A stretch of 64,000 nucleotides of DNA from assembly GCA_017536205.1 (NCBI GenBank), contig JAFXHX010000011.1, positions 1 to 64,000 on the forward strand. Reading direction: 5' to 3'. A program made the translations under genes and the position numbers. Shown one piece after another: positions 49,973-59,734 of the stretch (its first letter is position 1; each line of letters begins with the position of its first letter). The notes under the pieces were generated by a model. The model did no database searches. It was given only the letters and a program-made list of their open reading frames with translations, and was not told where the DNA came from. This DNA is from Clostridia bacterium (GTDB taxonomy: Bacteria > Bacillota > Clostridia > Christensenellales > Borkfalkiaceae).

Positions 49973-51497
49973 TATTTTTCTCCTTTTGCTTTTTAAATAT
50001 TTTTAAAAAAATGGAAGATAACAACTTTTTTTCATAATTATTAAATCCAAACAATAATAGACAAATTAAATAAACTATTACCATTACAGCAACGTTGCAA
50101 ATAAATCCAAGCCAACCACCTAGACTTAATAAACTAAACAAATACCCTACGGCACCGGTTATCAGTAAACTTGGCAGTATCCCTTTAAATAAACCTAAAT
50201 AATACCCAACCAAACTAATTCCAAGTTTTTTCTTGATTACAACGTTAATTAAAACAACGTCACCAAGTATAAGCGCTATAAACGTTCCTATAGTTACACC
50301 TAAAAGTGCATTCCATTTTATAAGAAAGACAGTCAGTAAGATATTAAGAAGCACTATTGCTAGCTTAATTATTGCTTGTTCTTTATGCTCGTTTTTTGCC
50401 CAAAGTATTTGGTTTCCTACACTATTAACGTTTGTAAATAAATATCCAAGCATCAAAATAATAGCAACGTAATAAGCAGGTTCACTTTCATTTCCTGCCC
50501 AAAGGTTTATAAACTGCTTGCCGTAAATAATAAACCCCACAAGAATAATAGATAAAATTATAAGCTTAATTCTCCCTATTCGCACCATTTCATTTTGAAT
50601 ACGAGATGGAGTCGCGTCGCTTTCAACCATTTTCACTACGCCTGGCATTAAAATGCCGTTAAAAGCCGAACCTATGTTTTGAAAATACTGAACTACTTGC
50701 GTTCCTATTCCATAAATAGCAATAATAACCGTAGCAGTTGGAACTAAAATGCCAAGCAATATTTGCCCAACCATTGAGTTTATTTGCGTTGCAATCATTT
50801 GAAGCAAAACAAGCGACGTATATGCAAATACTTCTTTTATAAAACCAAAGTTAATATTTTTAAACTTAGGTCTTAATTTGATTTTAAAGAAAACGTATAA
50901 TGCAAATATACCACGAGTTACTACCGTAAGTATTAAATGAACGATTACTATTCCCAAACTTTGCATTCCTAGTTCAAGAGCAACGTAAGTAAATATAATT
51001 TTTAGTGTTATTTGAAAAATTGACCACCCTTTTTGAAAAGCAAACTCTTCATGAGCAGTAATTACGGGTTGAAACGCTGAAGTGCCAAGCGTTATCGCAG
51101 CATTTATTATCGTTATTATAAGTAGTTGTTGCCCTAATTTAATTTCTTCTTGATTAAGCCCTACTGCAAAAATAGTGGGAAACAAAAAATACAAAACAAC
51201 GCCCAATATTAATGTAATAAGCGCTATTATTAAATAATATATGATAGCAACGCCCAAAAACTTTTGATTTTCTTCTAGCTGATTATTTGCTCTAAACTTA
51301 GCAACGTATCTAACAACTGCATTGCTTACACCTAAATCAAGTAGCAATAAATAAGACGTGATTGATGAGGATAATTTATAAACACCAAATTCAGCCTGAC
51401 CTAGACTACTTAAAATGTAGGGTGTTAACAGTAACGTTGACAATATTTCAAATATCATCATAACGTACGACAGTATAACGCCTATTTTTCTATTCAT
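49959..51497 (-). CDS. Wzx-like polysaccharide flippase (MOP superfamily)
   Basis: This 512-residue protein has about twelve to fourteen helices, starting IGVILSYVMMIFEILSTLLLTPYILSSLG, the pattern of the Wzx/RfbX branch. It should flip undecaprenyl-linked repeat units across the cytoplasmic membrane for polymerisation by the Wzy-like gene nearby. It overlaps the CapE-like gene, and its AGGAG site precedes the ATG. Codon use is mixed, between core and imported patterns. Confidence 0.88.
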   Translation of the reverse strand: MNRKIGVILSYVMMIFEILSTLLLTPYILSSLGQAEFGVYKLSSSITSYLLLLDLGVSNAVVRYVAKFRANNQLEENQKFLGVAIIYYLIIALITLILGVVLYFLFPTIFAVGLNQEEIKLGQQLLIITIINAAITLGTSAFQPVITAHEEFAFQKGWSIFQITLKIIFTYVALELGMQSLGIVIVHLILTVVTRGIFALYVFFKIKLRPKFKNINFGFIKEVFAYTSLVLLQMIATQINSMVGQILLGILVPTATVIIAIYGIGTQVVQYFQNIGSAFNGILMPGVVKMVESDATPSRIQNEMVRIGRIKLIILSIILVGFIIYGKQFINLWAGNESEPAYYVAIILMLGYLFTNVNSVGNQILWAKNEHKEQAIIKLAIVLLNILLTVFLIKWNALLGVTIGTFIALILGDVVLINVVIKKKLGISLVGYYLGLFKGILPSLLITGAVGYLFSLLSLGGWLGFICNVAVMVIVYLICLLLFGFNNYEKKLLSSIFLKIFKKQKEKNNESI

Positions 51498-51500
51498 AGA

Positions 51501-52034
51501 CTAACTCCTAAACTTAATAACCTTTGCAGGCATACCTACGGCTATTGCGTTTTCTGGTATTTCACCCTTTACAACGGCTTGCGCACCAATAACTGCACCT
51601 TTGTTAATTTTTGAGCCTTTTAAAACTTTACACCCTGCCGCTAACCAACAATCGTTTTCAATAACAACCTTTTCTATCGTATTTTGTTGTTTTCTAATTA
51701 AATTGTTTGCCTGAATGCCATGGTCTGTATCAATAATATAACATTGCGCGGCAATCATCGTATTATCGCCAATAAAAACACCAGCGCTCTTAGATGCGTA
51801 AATTATAGTTCCTTGTCCAATAATAACGTTATCGCCTAAAACAATTTCACCATCGCCATACAATAATACGTTTGGATAAATAATAACGTTTTTGCCAACT
51901 TTAACGTTGGGATTTATAACCGTTATTTTCCCAAGTATATTAACTTTGTTTTTATTTTTGGTAAAAGCTTTAAAATAGGCAATTCTATATGAACGCGCTA
52001 TTTTCTCTTTAATTCTATTAAATAAAATTATCAT
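51501..52034 (-). CDS. Acyltransferase of the hexapeptide-repeat family (O-acetyltransferase)
   Basis: This protein of about 177 residues has isoleucine-patch hexapeptide repeats (NPNVKVGKNVIIYPNVLLYGDGEIVLGDNVIIGQGTIIY ...) and the catalytic-site motif ITDTDH-like 'IIDTDHG'. It forms a left-handed beta-helix trimer that acetylates a sugar with acetyl-CoA. ATG 52034 follows TTG; GAGG lies upstream. It ends three bases before the flippase ATG and overlaps the upstream glycosyltransferase gene by about 17 bases. Confidence 0.85.
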   Translation of the reverse strand: MIILFNRIKEKIARSYRIAYFKAFTKNKNKVNILGKITVINPNVKVGKNVIIYPNVLLYGDGEIVLGDNVIIGQGTIIYASKSAGVFIGDNTMIAAQCYIIDTDHGIQANNLIRKQQNTIEKVVIENDCWLAAGCKVLKGSKINKGAVIGAQAVVKGEIPENAIAVGMPAKVIKFRS

Positions 52035-53151
52035 CAAGCAAAACCTCGCTTAAACTTGCTATAAACTCGTTATTTAAACACTTTAATTCTTTACGACTAT
52101 CGTATTCGCTTTTCAAATCAACTGTAGCTATAGCGTTTGCAATGTTTTTAGGAACACTATCGTTATAATAATAAAGCAAATTATTTATTTCCGACGTCTC
52201 TAACACTTTTATTTTTGCCGTAACAACCCTTAATCCGTTTGCTAAATACGATAAAACTTTTGACGGGAACGAACTATCGTTAAACTTTGCGTTTGAGTTT
52301 TGAGTACTCAAGCCTATATGACAACTTTGAATAAACTTTATGTAATCTTCGCCGTCGTAAAGCCCATCGTAAGTTACGATGCATTTACCTAACGCATTTA
52401 TTCTTTCAATCTCCATAAGCAATAAGTTTTTATCATTTTCACTACCAAACCCTATAATATGAACGTGATAGTTGCTACTTAAATACTCGCACGACTTTAC
52501 TGCAAGTATTGCGCCACCCTTTCTCATATCAAAGGTGCCGGCATATACGCAGTGGATTTTACCGTCTGCAAACTTTTTAGATAATTCGGGCTGAACGTTA
52601 TAAGTTCCGTGCACTATAGCGTATGGCTTATTTTGATGATTTATTTTTTCATTTAATAGTATCGTTGGGAATATATAACCATCTGAAATACTGAAATAAT
52701 CAAACTCATTTTTTACCGTTTTTTGATTGTTAGTAACGTCTCCGTAAATCTCTTCAACTTCTAAAATTAGTTTAAACTTTTTTATTGCCTTTGCTATACG
52801 AATAACTTTCATATTAGAAAGCGAGTGATACACTATAATTTTTTCACCCTTTTTAACGTTTTTGAGCAAATAAAATAATGGTGCAAAAAAACTATATACG
52901 GTTGCAATTATTTTTTGAAAAACGTTTTTTCTCTTTTTTGCCTTAAAAAGCCTTAAAGTAATACCATCTTTCAAAGTTTCATACCTTTCATTAAAATTGC
53001 CTTTATTAGATGAACACGAAAATGAAACAATTTCAACGGGCTCTATATTTTTAGCCAAAACTTCTGCTATATAATCAATTTTATTAGTTGCAGCAAGAAC
53101 GTAATTTCTGCCTTCGTTTTGATTTTTATCGTAATAACATAAATATTTCAT
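52018..53151 (-). CDS. Glycosyltransferase, GT-B fold (family 4-like)
   Basis: This 377-residue protein has a GT-B layout with C-terminal GTFDMRKGGAILAVK and the donor-binding LSTQNSNAKFNDSSFPSKVLSYLANGLRVVTA. It carries the second or later sugar of the repeat unit. The acceptor is unknown. It overlaps the acetyltransferase gene by about 17 bases and follows the Wzy-like gene by eight. Confidence 0.75.
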   Translation of the reverse strand: MKYLCYYDKNQNEGRNYVLAATNKIDYIAEVLAKNIEPVEIVSFSCSSNKGNFNERYETLKDGITLRLFKAKKRKNVFQKIIATVYSFFAPLFYLLKNVKKGEKIIVYHSLSNMKVIRIAKAIKKFKLILEVEEIYGDVTNNQKTVKNEFDYFSISDGYIFPTILLNEKINHQNKPYAIVHGTYNVQPELSKKFADGKIHCVYAGTFDMRKGGAILAVKSCEYLSSNYHVHIIGFGSENDKNLLLMEIERINALGKCIVTYDGLYDGEDYIKFIQSCHIGLSTQNSNAKFNDSSFPSKVLSYLANGLRVVTAKIKVLETSEINNLLYYYNDSVPKNIANAIATVDLKSEYDSRKELKCLNNEFIASLSEVLLDDNFI

Positions 53152-53158
53152 TTATACC

Positions 53159-54199
53159 TCACTGCCAAAAAAATGTATAATCTGGTATTCCATCACGGAA
53201 CATATATACGAAAAGCGTAGCGTAAATTAATATTGATAACACGTTCTTGATTTTTTTATTATTTTCAACCGATAGCGATAGTGGTATTAACAAAATATTA
53301 AATACCGAAAAATACATACTTATTCTAAACATTTCAGCAATCATTGAAGCAAAAAGTTGGAAAATGATTCCAAAAAACGCTAAATTGTATAGTATTTTTG
53401 CCTTTCCGTTTTTATTAATTACTTTTTTGTAATAAAATAGGTTAAAAATAAATATAGCAACTTGTATTATGAGCCCAGACATTGTAATTGTTACATAGCG
53501 GTCAGCATATCCACCAAGGTAAGAATCTTCTAACAAGTTAGCAATAATTCTACGAATTTGCCCCTGAAAAAAGAAAAACGCTACAAACGCTACGCATCCA
53601 ACGATAAAATGCGACCAGCCAAGTTTTTTATTTGCAAACGGATAAACTAATAAAAATATTAACGCTGACAGATGGAATAACGATGCTATTAAAACTAATA
53701 ATACAAACTTAAATATTTTTCTGTTTTTAGCAGGAAAATATGCAAGCATTGTAAACGACATAGCCATCGATTGCCTAAGCCCTGATAGTGTAAACGCAAA
53801 ATAACCAAGCGCTAATAGAACTATTACGCTTAATAATGGCGATTCAGATTCTTTAAATATTACGTGGATTGTGCAAATAACGTAAACAGCACCTATAAAA
53901 GCAAGCCATAATTGCGCACTATCAAACACGCGACTAAACAACCACCCTAAAAAGTGAAACGAAGGGTTTTTAGTGTTGGCTGAATATAGATTTATAATTT
54001 CGTTAAACGAAAAAAGTTTATAAGTGTTAAACTTATTAACGTAAGATTCTACGTCACCTGAATATGAAGGTGTACGCAATCCCGCATACAGAATTAAAAC
54101 AATTGCCGCTACTACTAAAAAAGCTTTTTTACTATTTAATTGTTTTGATAAAAATATAGTTGCGAATACTACGATTACAAGCAAACAAATTAAATACAT
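53159..54199 (-). CDS. EpsG-family (Wzy-like) polysaccharide polymerase
   Basis: This 346-residue protein has nine to ten hydrophobic helices. The large loop typical of EpsG/Wzy lies near the start (GLRTPSYSGDVESYVNKFNTY), and LSGLRQSMAMSFTMLAYF lies further on. These are the signatures of the EpsG branch of O-antigen and exopolysaccharide polymerases. It should link flipped repeat units at the outer face of the cytoplasmic membrane. It is four bases from the upstream glycosyltransferase gene and has an AGAGGG site. Confidence 0.83.
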   Translation of the reverse strand: MYLICLLVIVVFATIFLSKQLNSKKAFLVVAAIVLILYAGLRTPSYSGDVESYVNKFNTYKLFSFNEIINLYSANTKNPSFHFLGWLFSRVFDSAQLWLAFIGAVYVICTIHVIFKESESPLLSVIVLLALGYFAFTLSGLRQSMAMSFTMLAYFPAKNRKIFKFVLLVLIASLFHLSALIFLLVYPFANKKLGWSHFIVGCVAFVAFFFFQGQIRRIIANLLEDSYLGGYADRYVTITMSGLIIQVAIFIFNLFYYKKVINKNGKAKILYNLAFFGIIFQLFASMIAEMFRISMYFSVFNILLIPLSLSVENNKKIKNVLSILIYATLFVYMFRDGIPDYTFFWQ

Positions 54200-54202
54200 T
54201 AT

Positions 54203-55405
54203 TTACCCTCTTAAGAGTTCATTATATAAACTTAAAGTTTCTTTGATTAAATAATCTTTTTCAAAATTAGATTTTGCAAACTCAACGCAGTTTGCTGAGT
54301 ATTTTTCTTTGCCGTTTTTATAAACTTCGTTAACTGCGTTTGAAACGGCGTTTATATCTCTTGGCTTAACAACGTAACCACAACCATTACCCACAAGTTC
54401 TGGACAAGCAGTTGAATTGTAAACAATTGCTGGCGTTCCACACGCTAGCGCTTCGGCTATAACTTTTCCGAAAGTATCTTCTTGCGAAAGGTGAACGTAA
54501 ACGTCAACTTGAGAATATAATTTTGCTAAATCTTCGGTAGAGTTAACGTAGCCGATAGGCTTAACGTTTTTAGGAAGTTCAATATCACTTTCAACGCTAC
54601 CTGCAAGAATAATTTGCATATTCTCATTAAGCCCATTTGCAAGCGCTAACATGTCTTGCGTTTTTGTAGAGTTTTTACTCCACCCCGCGCTTATAAGTAA
54701 AACTGAAAAATTATCGCTCTTTTCGCATTCTCTAGGGTAAAAAGTTTTAAGGTCTATCCAGTTGTATATGCGCTTAATTATTTTTGCACTTTTTAACGTT
54801 GAACTTTTTGCTTGATCCGTTATCCAGTTAGAAACGCCCACAACGGCAAGGTTGTCTATTTTTTCAAAAAGCGATTTCCTATCTTTCCAAAGTTTGTTCG
54901 TTCTATCAAACAACCAACTATTATTATCTTTTTTAAGTTGCGAGCAAGCACTGCAACCCGTTTGCCATTTATAACAATTTTGAACGGTATAGTGCGTGCA
55001 TTTACCCGTAAAAATCCAACAATCGTGAAGCGAAATAACGGTTGGAATTGAGTTTTTACCAAGCCATTTAAGTAATAGTGGTAAGTTTATATAGTTTGCG
55101 TGCAAGTTTCTTAAATGAACAACGTCTGGCTTAAATATTTCAAGCTCTTTTATTAAGTTTTTAGTTGCCTTGCTTGAAAAATAGGCTTGCAACCCAAACA
55201 ACCTTGAAAATAGGGCGTGAGCCTTATGGTCAAGCGCATTACCTATTTGATATAAAGTAACCCCTTCTTTTTGATAAGAAACGTTACTTATAGAGTAACC
55301 AACGAAACACTCGTGGCCATTACAAGCCAAACTTTCGGCAAGTTCTTTAGTTGTGCGCCCCGTACTGCCTATGCCGTACACGGCGTTAATTTGCGCTATT
55401 TTCAT
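54203..55405 (-). CDS. Glycosyltransferase family 4
   Basis: This 400-residue GT-B protein has the acceptor-side start NAVYGIGSTGRTTKELAESL and a cysteine-rich insert (HDCWIFTGKCTHYTVQNCYKWQTGCSACSQLK) found in many GT4 enzymes. The donor site VHLSQEDTFGKVIAEALACGTP has the E-x7-E motif. It adds a sugar to the repeat unit. It is separated from its neighbours by three bases on each side. Confidence 0.9.
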   Translation of the reverse strand: MKIAQINAVYGIGSTGRTTKELAESLACNGHECFVGYSISNVSYQKEGVTLYQIGNALDHKAHALFSRLFGLQAYFSSKATKNLIKELEIFKPDVVHLRNLHANYINLPLLLKWLGKNSIPTVISLHDCWIFTGKCTHYTVQNCYKWQTGCSACSQLKKDNNSWLFDRTNKLWKDRKSLFEKIDNLAVVGVSNWITDQAKSSTLKSAKIIKRIYNWIDLKTFYPRECEKSDNFSVLLISAGWSKNSTKTQDMLALANGLNENMQIILAGSVESDIELPKNVKPIGYVNSTEDLAKLYSQVDVYVHLSQEDTFGKVIAEALACGTPAIVYNSTACPELVGNGCGYVVKPRDINAVSNAVNEVYKNGKEKYSANCVEFAKSNFEKDYLIKETLSLYNELLRG

Positions 55406-55408
55406 AAT

Positions 55409-56677
55409 TTATTTAATAAGACTCTGTAGCCTTTGTTTTATTCCTTGTTGAATTGTTTTTATATTGCGGTATTCTACCAAATAATTATAAACGTTATTTG
55501 AAAGCTGATTTAAGTCTATTTTTTCATCTTTAATCAACTTAACTTTTTCTTCAATTTCATTTTCGTTTTCGCAAGTAATTGCACAGCCGTAATTTTTTAA
55601 AACTTGCATAGAATTAACTTCTGCTGGTCCAACGGCAATAATAGGCTTGCCCATAAGCATATAGTCAATAATTTTAGTTGAAAAAGACATTTTTGCAGAA
55701 AACACGCCTTCATCAGAAAAACTTTCAACGTGAACGAGATAGTCAGCTTGTTTTTGAACTTCATCAACTTCTTCACGGCTTATTCTACCGTGAAACTTTA
55801 TGCTTTTGCTTTTACTAAACTCGTTTTCAATTTCTTTAGTTAACGCGCTTGCCGAATACACGTTTAAAACAGCATTGTCGTAAACTTTATCTAACGCTTT
55901 TCCAAGCATAGCAAGCGATTTATAACGTTCGCTACCGATATTTCCTGTGTACACAAAGGAAACGTTGCTATTTATTAACGAATAATTAAACGGCTTAATG
56001 CTTTCAACGTTAATGCCCTTACCTATAACGTAGCACGGAACGTTAAACGTTTTTTCATATTCTTCTTTCATATTTTCGGCAAACACTTCAAGATAAGAAC
56101 ATTTTGATATTAAGGTTGATACTTTCTTTTGCAAGCGTTTACGGTAATTTTTAAAAGATACTTTTGCCTTTTTTGGAATACCGTAAACGTCATCTGAAAT
56201 ATGCCCAACAACGGGAACGCCAAGTTTATCAATTAAATAACTTTGAACGTAACACATATAGTGCGAAGCGTATATGGGAAGATAAACAACGTCGGGCTTA
56301 ACTTCTTTTAAAAAGTCGTTTAGAACTTTACTTTTTTTCCACGCGCCTAATTTCCACACAAAATCGCGAATTGACAAAATTAAAGTTTTAACTTTTACTA
56401 ATTTTTTTTTAGTAATATCTTGGTCATCATAAGTAGGCACTTTATTATCATTGCCAATTACACGGCAATAATCTTTACCAGTAAAGACATTTTTCAAAAC
56501 ACTTTTATCGGTAAATTGAATTGCTTTTTTTACAACGTTATTGTTTGCCGTTCCGTGTTGACAACATATGTTATATATGTCAACCCCGTCCATATTTTCA
56601 AACAAGTTAGAAAACGTATTTCCAAAACTATTAGAATTGTCCCACGGAGTGCGTGAAATAATAAGAACCTTAATCAT
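55409..56677 (-). CDS. Glycosyltransferase, GT-B fold
   Basis: This 422-residue protein starts VLIISRTPWDNSNSFGNTFSNLF and has GRISREEVDEVQKQADYLVHVESFSDEGVFSAKMSFSTKIIDYMLMGKPIIAVG as the donor-binding half. That is GT-B (family 4-like), with one or two weak sites of the usual E-x7-E pattern. The region around 135-200 is basic. Asp codons lean to GAT. It starts four bases before the family 2 enzyme ends. Confidence 0.72.
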   Translation of the reverse strand: MIKVLIISRTPWDNSNSFGNTFSNLFENMDGVDIYNICCQHGTANNNVVKKAIQFTDKSVLKNVFTGKDYCRVIGNDNKVPTYDDQDITKKKLVKVKTLILSIRDFVWKLGAWKKSKVLNDFLKEVKPDVVYLPIYASHYMCYVQSYLIDKLGVPVVGHISDDVYGIPKKAKVSFKNYRKRLQKKVSTLISKCSYLEVFAENMKEEYEKTFNVPCYVIGKGINVESIKPFNYSLINSNVSFVYTGNIGSERYKSLAMLGKALDKVYDNAVLNVYSASALTKEIENEFSKSKSIKFHGRISREEVDEVQKQADYLVHVESFSDEGVFSAKMSFSTKIIDYMLMGKPIIAVGPAEVNSMQVLKNYGCAITCENENEIEEKVKLIKDEKIDLNQLSNNVYNYLVEYRNIKTIQQGIKQRLQSLIK

Positions 56678-57642
56678 TTTTTAATTCCTATATAAAATCC
56701 TAAAATATATGATGCAATTTTAACACCAAACAACTTAACAACAAATGCAGATAATTTATTTTTTTTGCCACAAGTATAATTAGAAAGCCACTTGTATTCT
56801 TTACATTTGTCTAAAATTAACTTTTTGTCAACACCGTTTAGATAAGCCCCACTTAAACCCAAAACTATAAAATATTGATAAGCTAAATAATTTAAAAGTG
56901 GTTCTTTAATCGATAAGTTACTATTTTTAATTTCATCAGCGTAATTTTCAATACTATAAAACAAATCTTGAACGTTTTTAAGTTTTATTGAATGCGATAT
57001 TGAATTGCTTCTAATTCTATAAACGTAAGAAGTATAGTTTGAAAATCGAACGTTGTTAAGCTTTTGAGCGTATCTAAAAAACCATTCAATATCTTCACAT
57101 ACTAAACCTTCTTTAAAAAACAAATTGTTTTGTATTAAAAAAGTGCGACAGGTAACTTTCATTGCTGCACTTGCATCGATTTTATTTGATTTAGCAAGTT
57201 CAACAAACTGTTTTTCAATAGACAGCTCGTTTATATTCTCATTATAGTTTGAAGGATTATCACCAAAATCTTTATCATTAAACAGTTTTACTCTTTGAAA
57301 AAACAAAGCGTCGCAACCATTTAAACTTTCAACTATCTTTTCTAAGAAATCTAAATTACGGTAATAGTCATCACTATCTAAAAAGATAACGTATTCGCCA
57401 CTTGCAATATTTAAGCCAGCATTTCGCGCAGAAGACAATCCACCGTTTTGTTTATGAACAACCTTTACCCTATTATCTTTTTTAGCGTAATCGTCGCAAA
57501 TTAAAGGGCAATTATCGGGCGAGCCGTCGTCAACCAAAATAACTTCTAAATCGGTAAATGATTGATTAAGTACACTATCAACACACTCGGCTAAATAATT
57601 TTCAACGTTATATATTGGAATTATTACGCTTAGTACTGGCAT
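56674..57642 (-). CDS. Family 2 glycosyltransferase
   Basis: This 322-residue protein has the GT2 start LSVIIPIYNVENYLAECVDSVLNQSF, DDGSPDNCP, and DSDDYYRN as the metal-binding DXD. A C-terminal hydrophobic segment (VKLFGVKIASYILGFYIGI) may tether it to the membrane. It is probably the second or third transferase in the repeat-unit pathway. Codon use mixes NAC and NAT forms. It starts one base after the epimerase stop. Confidence 0.9.
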   Translation of the reverse strand: MPVLSVIIPIYNVENYLAECVDSVLNQSFTDLEVILVDDGSPDNCPLICDDYAKKDNRVKVVHKQNGGLSSARNAGLNIASGEYVIFLDSDDYYRNLDFLEKIVESLNGCDALFFQRVKLFNDKDFGDNPSNYNENINELSIEKQFVELAKSNKIDASAAMKVTCRTFLIQNNLFFKEGLVCEDIEWFFRYAQKLNNVRFSNYTSYVYRIRSNSISHSIKLKNVQDLFYSIENYADEIKNSNLSIKEPLLNYLAYQYFIVLGLSGAYLNGVDKKLILDKCKEYKWLSNYTCGKKNKLSAFVVKLFGVKIASYILGFYIGIKK

Positions 57643-58617
57643 TTATAAGTTCTCCTTATACCACTTAATTGCTTCGTTTAAACCTTTACTAAAATCGTAT
57701 TCAGGGTCGTAACCGATAAGATTTTTTGCCTTTGAAATATCGGCATTACTGTGCTTTATATCGCCTTTTCTATCGGGACCAAAGTTGGGTTGAATATCTT
57801 TACCAAGTGCTTTTGTAAGCGTGTTATAAATATCTATTAAATATTCCCTGCCACCGTAAGCGATATTAAACGCTTCGCCTGCCGACGAACTTGGTGCTGC
57901 GCAACATTTAAGGTTTGCTTCTATTACGTTTTCAACGTAGGTAAAGTCACGCGATTGTTTACCGTCGCCGTTAATGGTGGGTTGTTCGTTATTTAAAAGT
58001 TGTTTTATAAACTTTGGAATAACCGCGGCGTAAGCACCGTTAGGGTCTTGCCTACGACCAAACACGTTAAAATATCTTAATCCGTAAGTATCAAGCCCGT
58101 AGTGCATAGTGTAAAGTTTAGCCCACTCTTCATCGCAACGCTTGGTAAGTGCGTACGGTGATAACAAGTTGCCTTCTCTTCCTTCGCGTTTAGGAAGGTT
58201 GGGCTCATCGCCGTAAACTGAAGAACTTGAAGCGTAAACAAACTTTTTAACGCCTTTTTGGCGCGCCGCTTCAAGCATATTTAACGTGCCTTCAATATTG
58301 TTTTTGCAATAAAATAGTGGCATTTCAAGCGAGCGTGGAACACTGCCCCAAGCGGCTTGGTTTAAAACGTAGGTTGCACCTTCACACGCTTTTAAGCAGG
58401 TATCAAAGTCTTTTATGTCGCCTTTTATAAACTCGTAATTGGGGTTAGATAAAAACATATCTACGTTAGCCTGCTTGCCCGTAGACAAATCGTCTAAACA
58501 CCTTACTTTGTAGCCCATATTAAGTAGTGCTTCGCAAAGGTTAGAACCTATAAAGCCTGCGCCACCCGTTACTAAAAATAAACTATCTTTTTCAAAAGTT
58601 AAATGTTTATATCCCAT
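57643..58617 (-). CDS. UDP-sugar C4-epimerase, WbpP/TviC-like
   Basis: This 324-residue SDR enzyme has TGGAGFIGSNL near residue 17 and the catalytic YALTK (YxxxK). The stretch GSVPRSLEMP is typical of WbpP/WbgU/TviC epimerases, which interconvert UDP-GlcNAc and UDP-GalNAc (or their uronic acids), rather than GalE. It supplies an N-acetyl-hexosamine donor. It lies one base from the next transferase and two from the previous. Confidence 0.85.
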   Translation of the reverse strand: MGYKHLTFEKDSLFLVTGGAGFIGSNLCEALLNMGYKVRCLDDLSTGKQANVDMFLSNPNYEFIKGDIKDFDTCLKACEGATYVLNQAAWGSVPRSLEMPLFYCKNNIEGTLNMLEAARQKGVKKFVYASSSSVYGDEPNLPKREGREGNLLSPYALTKRCDEEWAKLYTMHYGLDTYGLRYFNVFGRRQDPNGAYAAVIPKFIKQLLNNEQPTINGDGKQSRDFTYVENVIEANLKCCAAPSSSAGEAFNIAYGGREYLIDIYNTLTKALGKDIQPNFGPDRKGDIKHSNADISKAKNLIGYDPEYDFSKGLNEAIKWYKENL

Positions 58618-58618
58618 T

Positions 58619-59734
58619 TCAAATACCCAAATACTCTAACATCGTTTCGTTAACCTTAACAACGTCGTATTTTTTCCTAATATATTCTGCGCTTGCCTTG
58701 CCCATCGACTTAATAAGTTCGGGATTTTCAATAAAACGTTCCATTTTCTCGGCAAGAACTTCTGCATTTTTTATTGGAACTAAATATCCCGTTTCTCCAT
58801 CTATTACCGTAGAACGGCAACCGGGAGCATCGGTAGTTATTATCGGCCTACCCATTGAGCCCGCTTCTAATACCGTGCGTGGCGTACCTTCACGATATGA
58901 CGGCAACACGTATACCGAACATTGTTTATAATAATCTTCAACCTTATTAGTTTCGCCAAAATACTCTATAATTTCACCGTCAATATAAGGCTTTAAATCT
59001 TCTTTTGAAATGCTATCTTGTATACCTTCAAGCGCACCAAGTAACATAAATCTAACTTCTTTATGTTTTTCTTTAACTATTTTTGCAGCCTGCAAATATT
59101 CTCTAATACCCTTTGAATACATAATTCTTGCTAGCATAAAAAAGGTTGTTGTTTCTGGCAAAGGTTGAACGCTAAATCTTTCAGTGTTAACGCCTGAACC
59201 ATTTACTACTGCAGTTTTGCTTTTATTAACTAGTTTAAGCTTTTCTAGCATTATCTTATCGTCTTCATTTTGAAATACGACCATATCCGCTTTCTTTAGC
59301 GAATATTTGTAAAGGATGCTCATTATCATTCTAATAAGCCTAGCCTTTAAAGTTTCAGCTGTAAACGCATAACCCATACCAGTAATCATTGACACAGCCC
59401 TTATAGGCTTTTTGAGTTTTTTTGAAGCCTTCTTCGCAGCAATAGTTCCGTAAATTACGGGTTTACTTGTATATCCAAGAACAACGTCTGGTTGTTCTTT
59501 AACAAAAAGATTATAAAGTGCCTTTTGATATTTAAGGTCTGCAAATGGGTTAACACCGTTTTTGTTAATAGGTATTTCTACAAAACGTGCACCCAACTCT
59601 TCAATTTTATCAACGTCGATACGGTTAGGGCCTGTTACAACAACTTCATAACCTTTGCTTATTATTTTTTTAATTAAGTCGCCACGAAAATTATACGCAG
59701 TGCGATTTTTAGGAGAAACTAATATAAACTTCAT
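58619..59734 (-). CDS. Glycosyltransferase family 4
   Basis: This 371-residue GT-B enzyme starts KFILVSPKNRTAYNFRGDLIKKI and ends in SYREGTPRTVLEAGSMGRPIITTDAPGCRSTVIDGETGYLVP, with the E-x7-E motif in REGTPRTVLEAG. It is like CapM/PglA-type transferases that add the second sugar, often HexNAc, to the lipid-linked primer. Its position next to the priming transferase side of the operon fits that step. It overlaps the dehydrogenase gene by four bases. Confidence 0.88.
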   Translation of the reverse strand: MKFILVSPKNRTAYNFRGDLIKKIISKGYEVVVTGPNRIDVDKIEELGARFVEIPINKNGVNPFADLKYQKALYNLFVKEQPDVVLGYTSKPVIYGTIAAKKASKKLKKPIRAVSMITGMGYAFTAETLKARLIRMIMSILYKYSLKKADMVVFQNEDDKIMLEKLKLVNKSKTAVVNGSGVNTERFSVQPLPETTTFFMLARIMYSKGIREYLQAAKIVKEKHKEVRFMLLGALEGIQDSISKEDLKPYIDGEIIEYFGETNKVEDYYKQCSVYVLPSYREGTPRTVLEAGSMGRPIITTDAPGCRSTVIDGETGYLVPIKNAEVLAEKMERFIENPELIKSMGKASAEYIRKKYDVVKVNETMLEYLGI

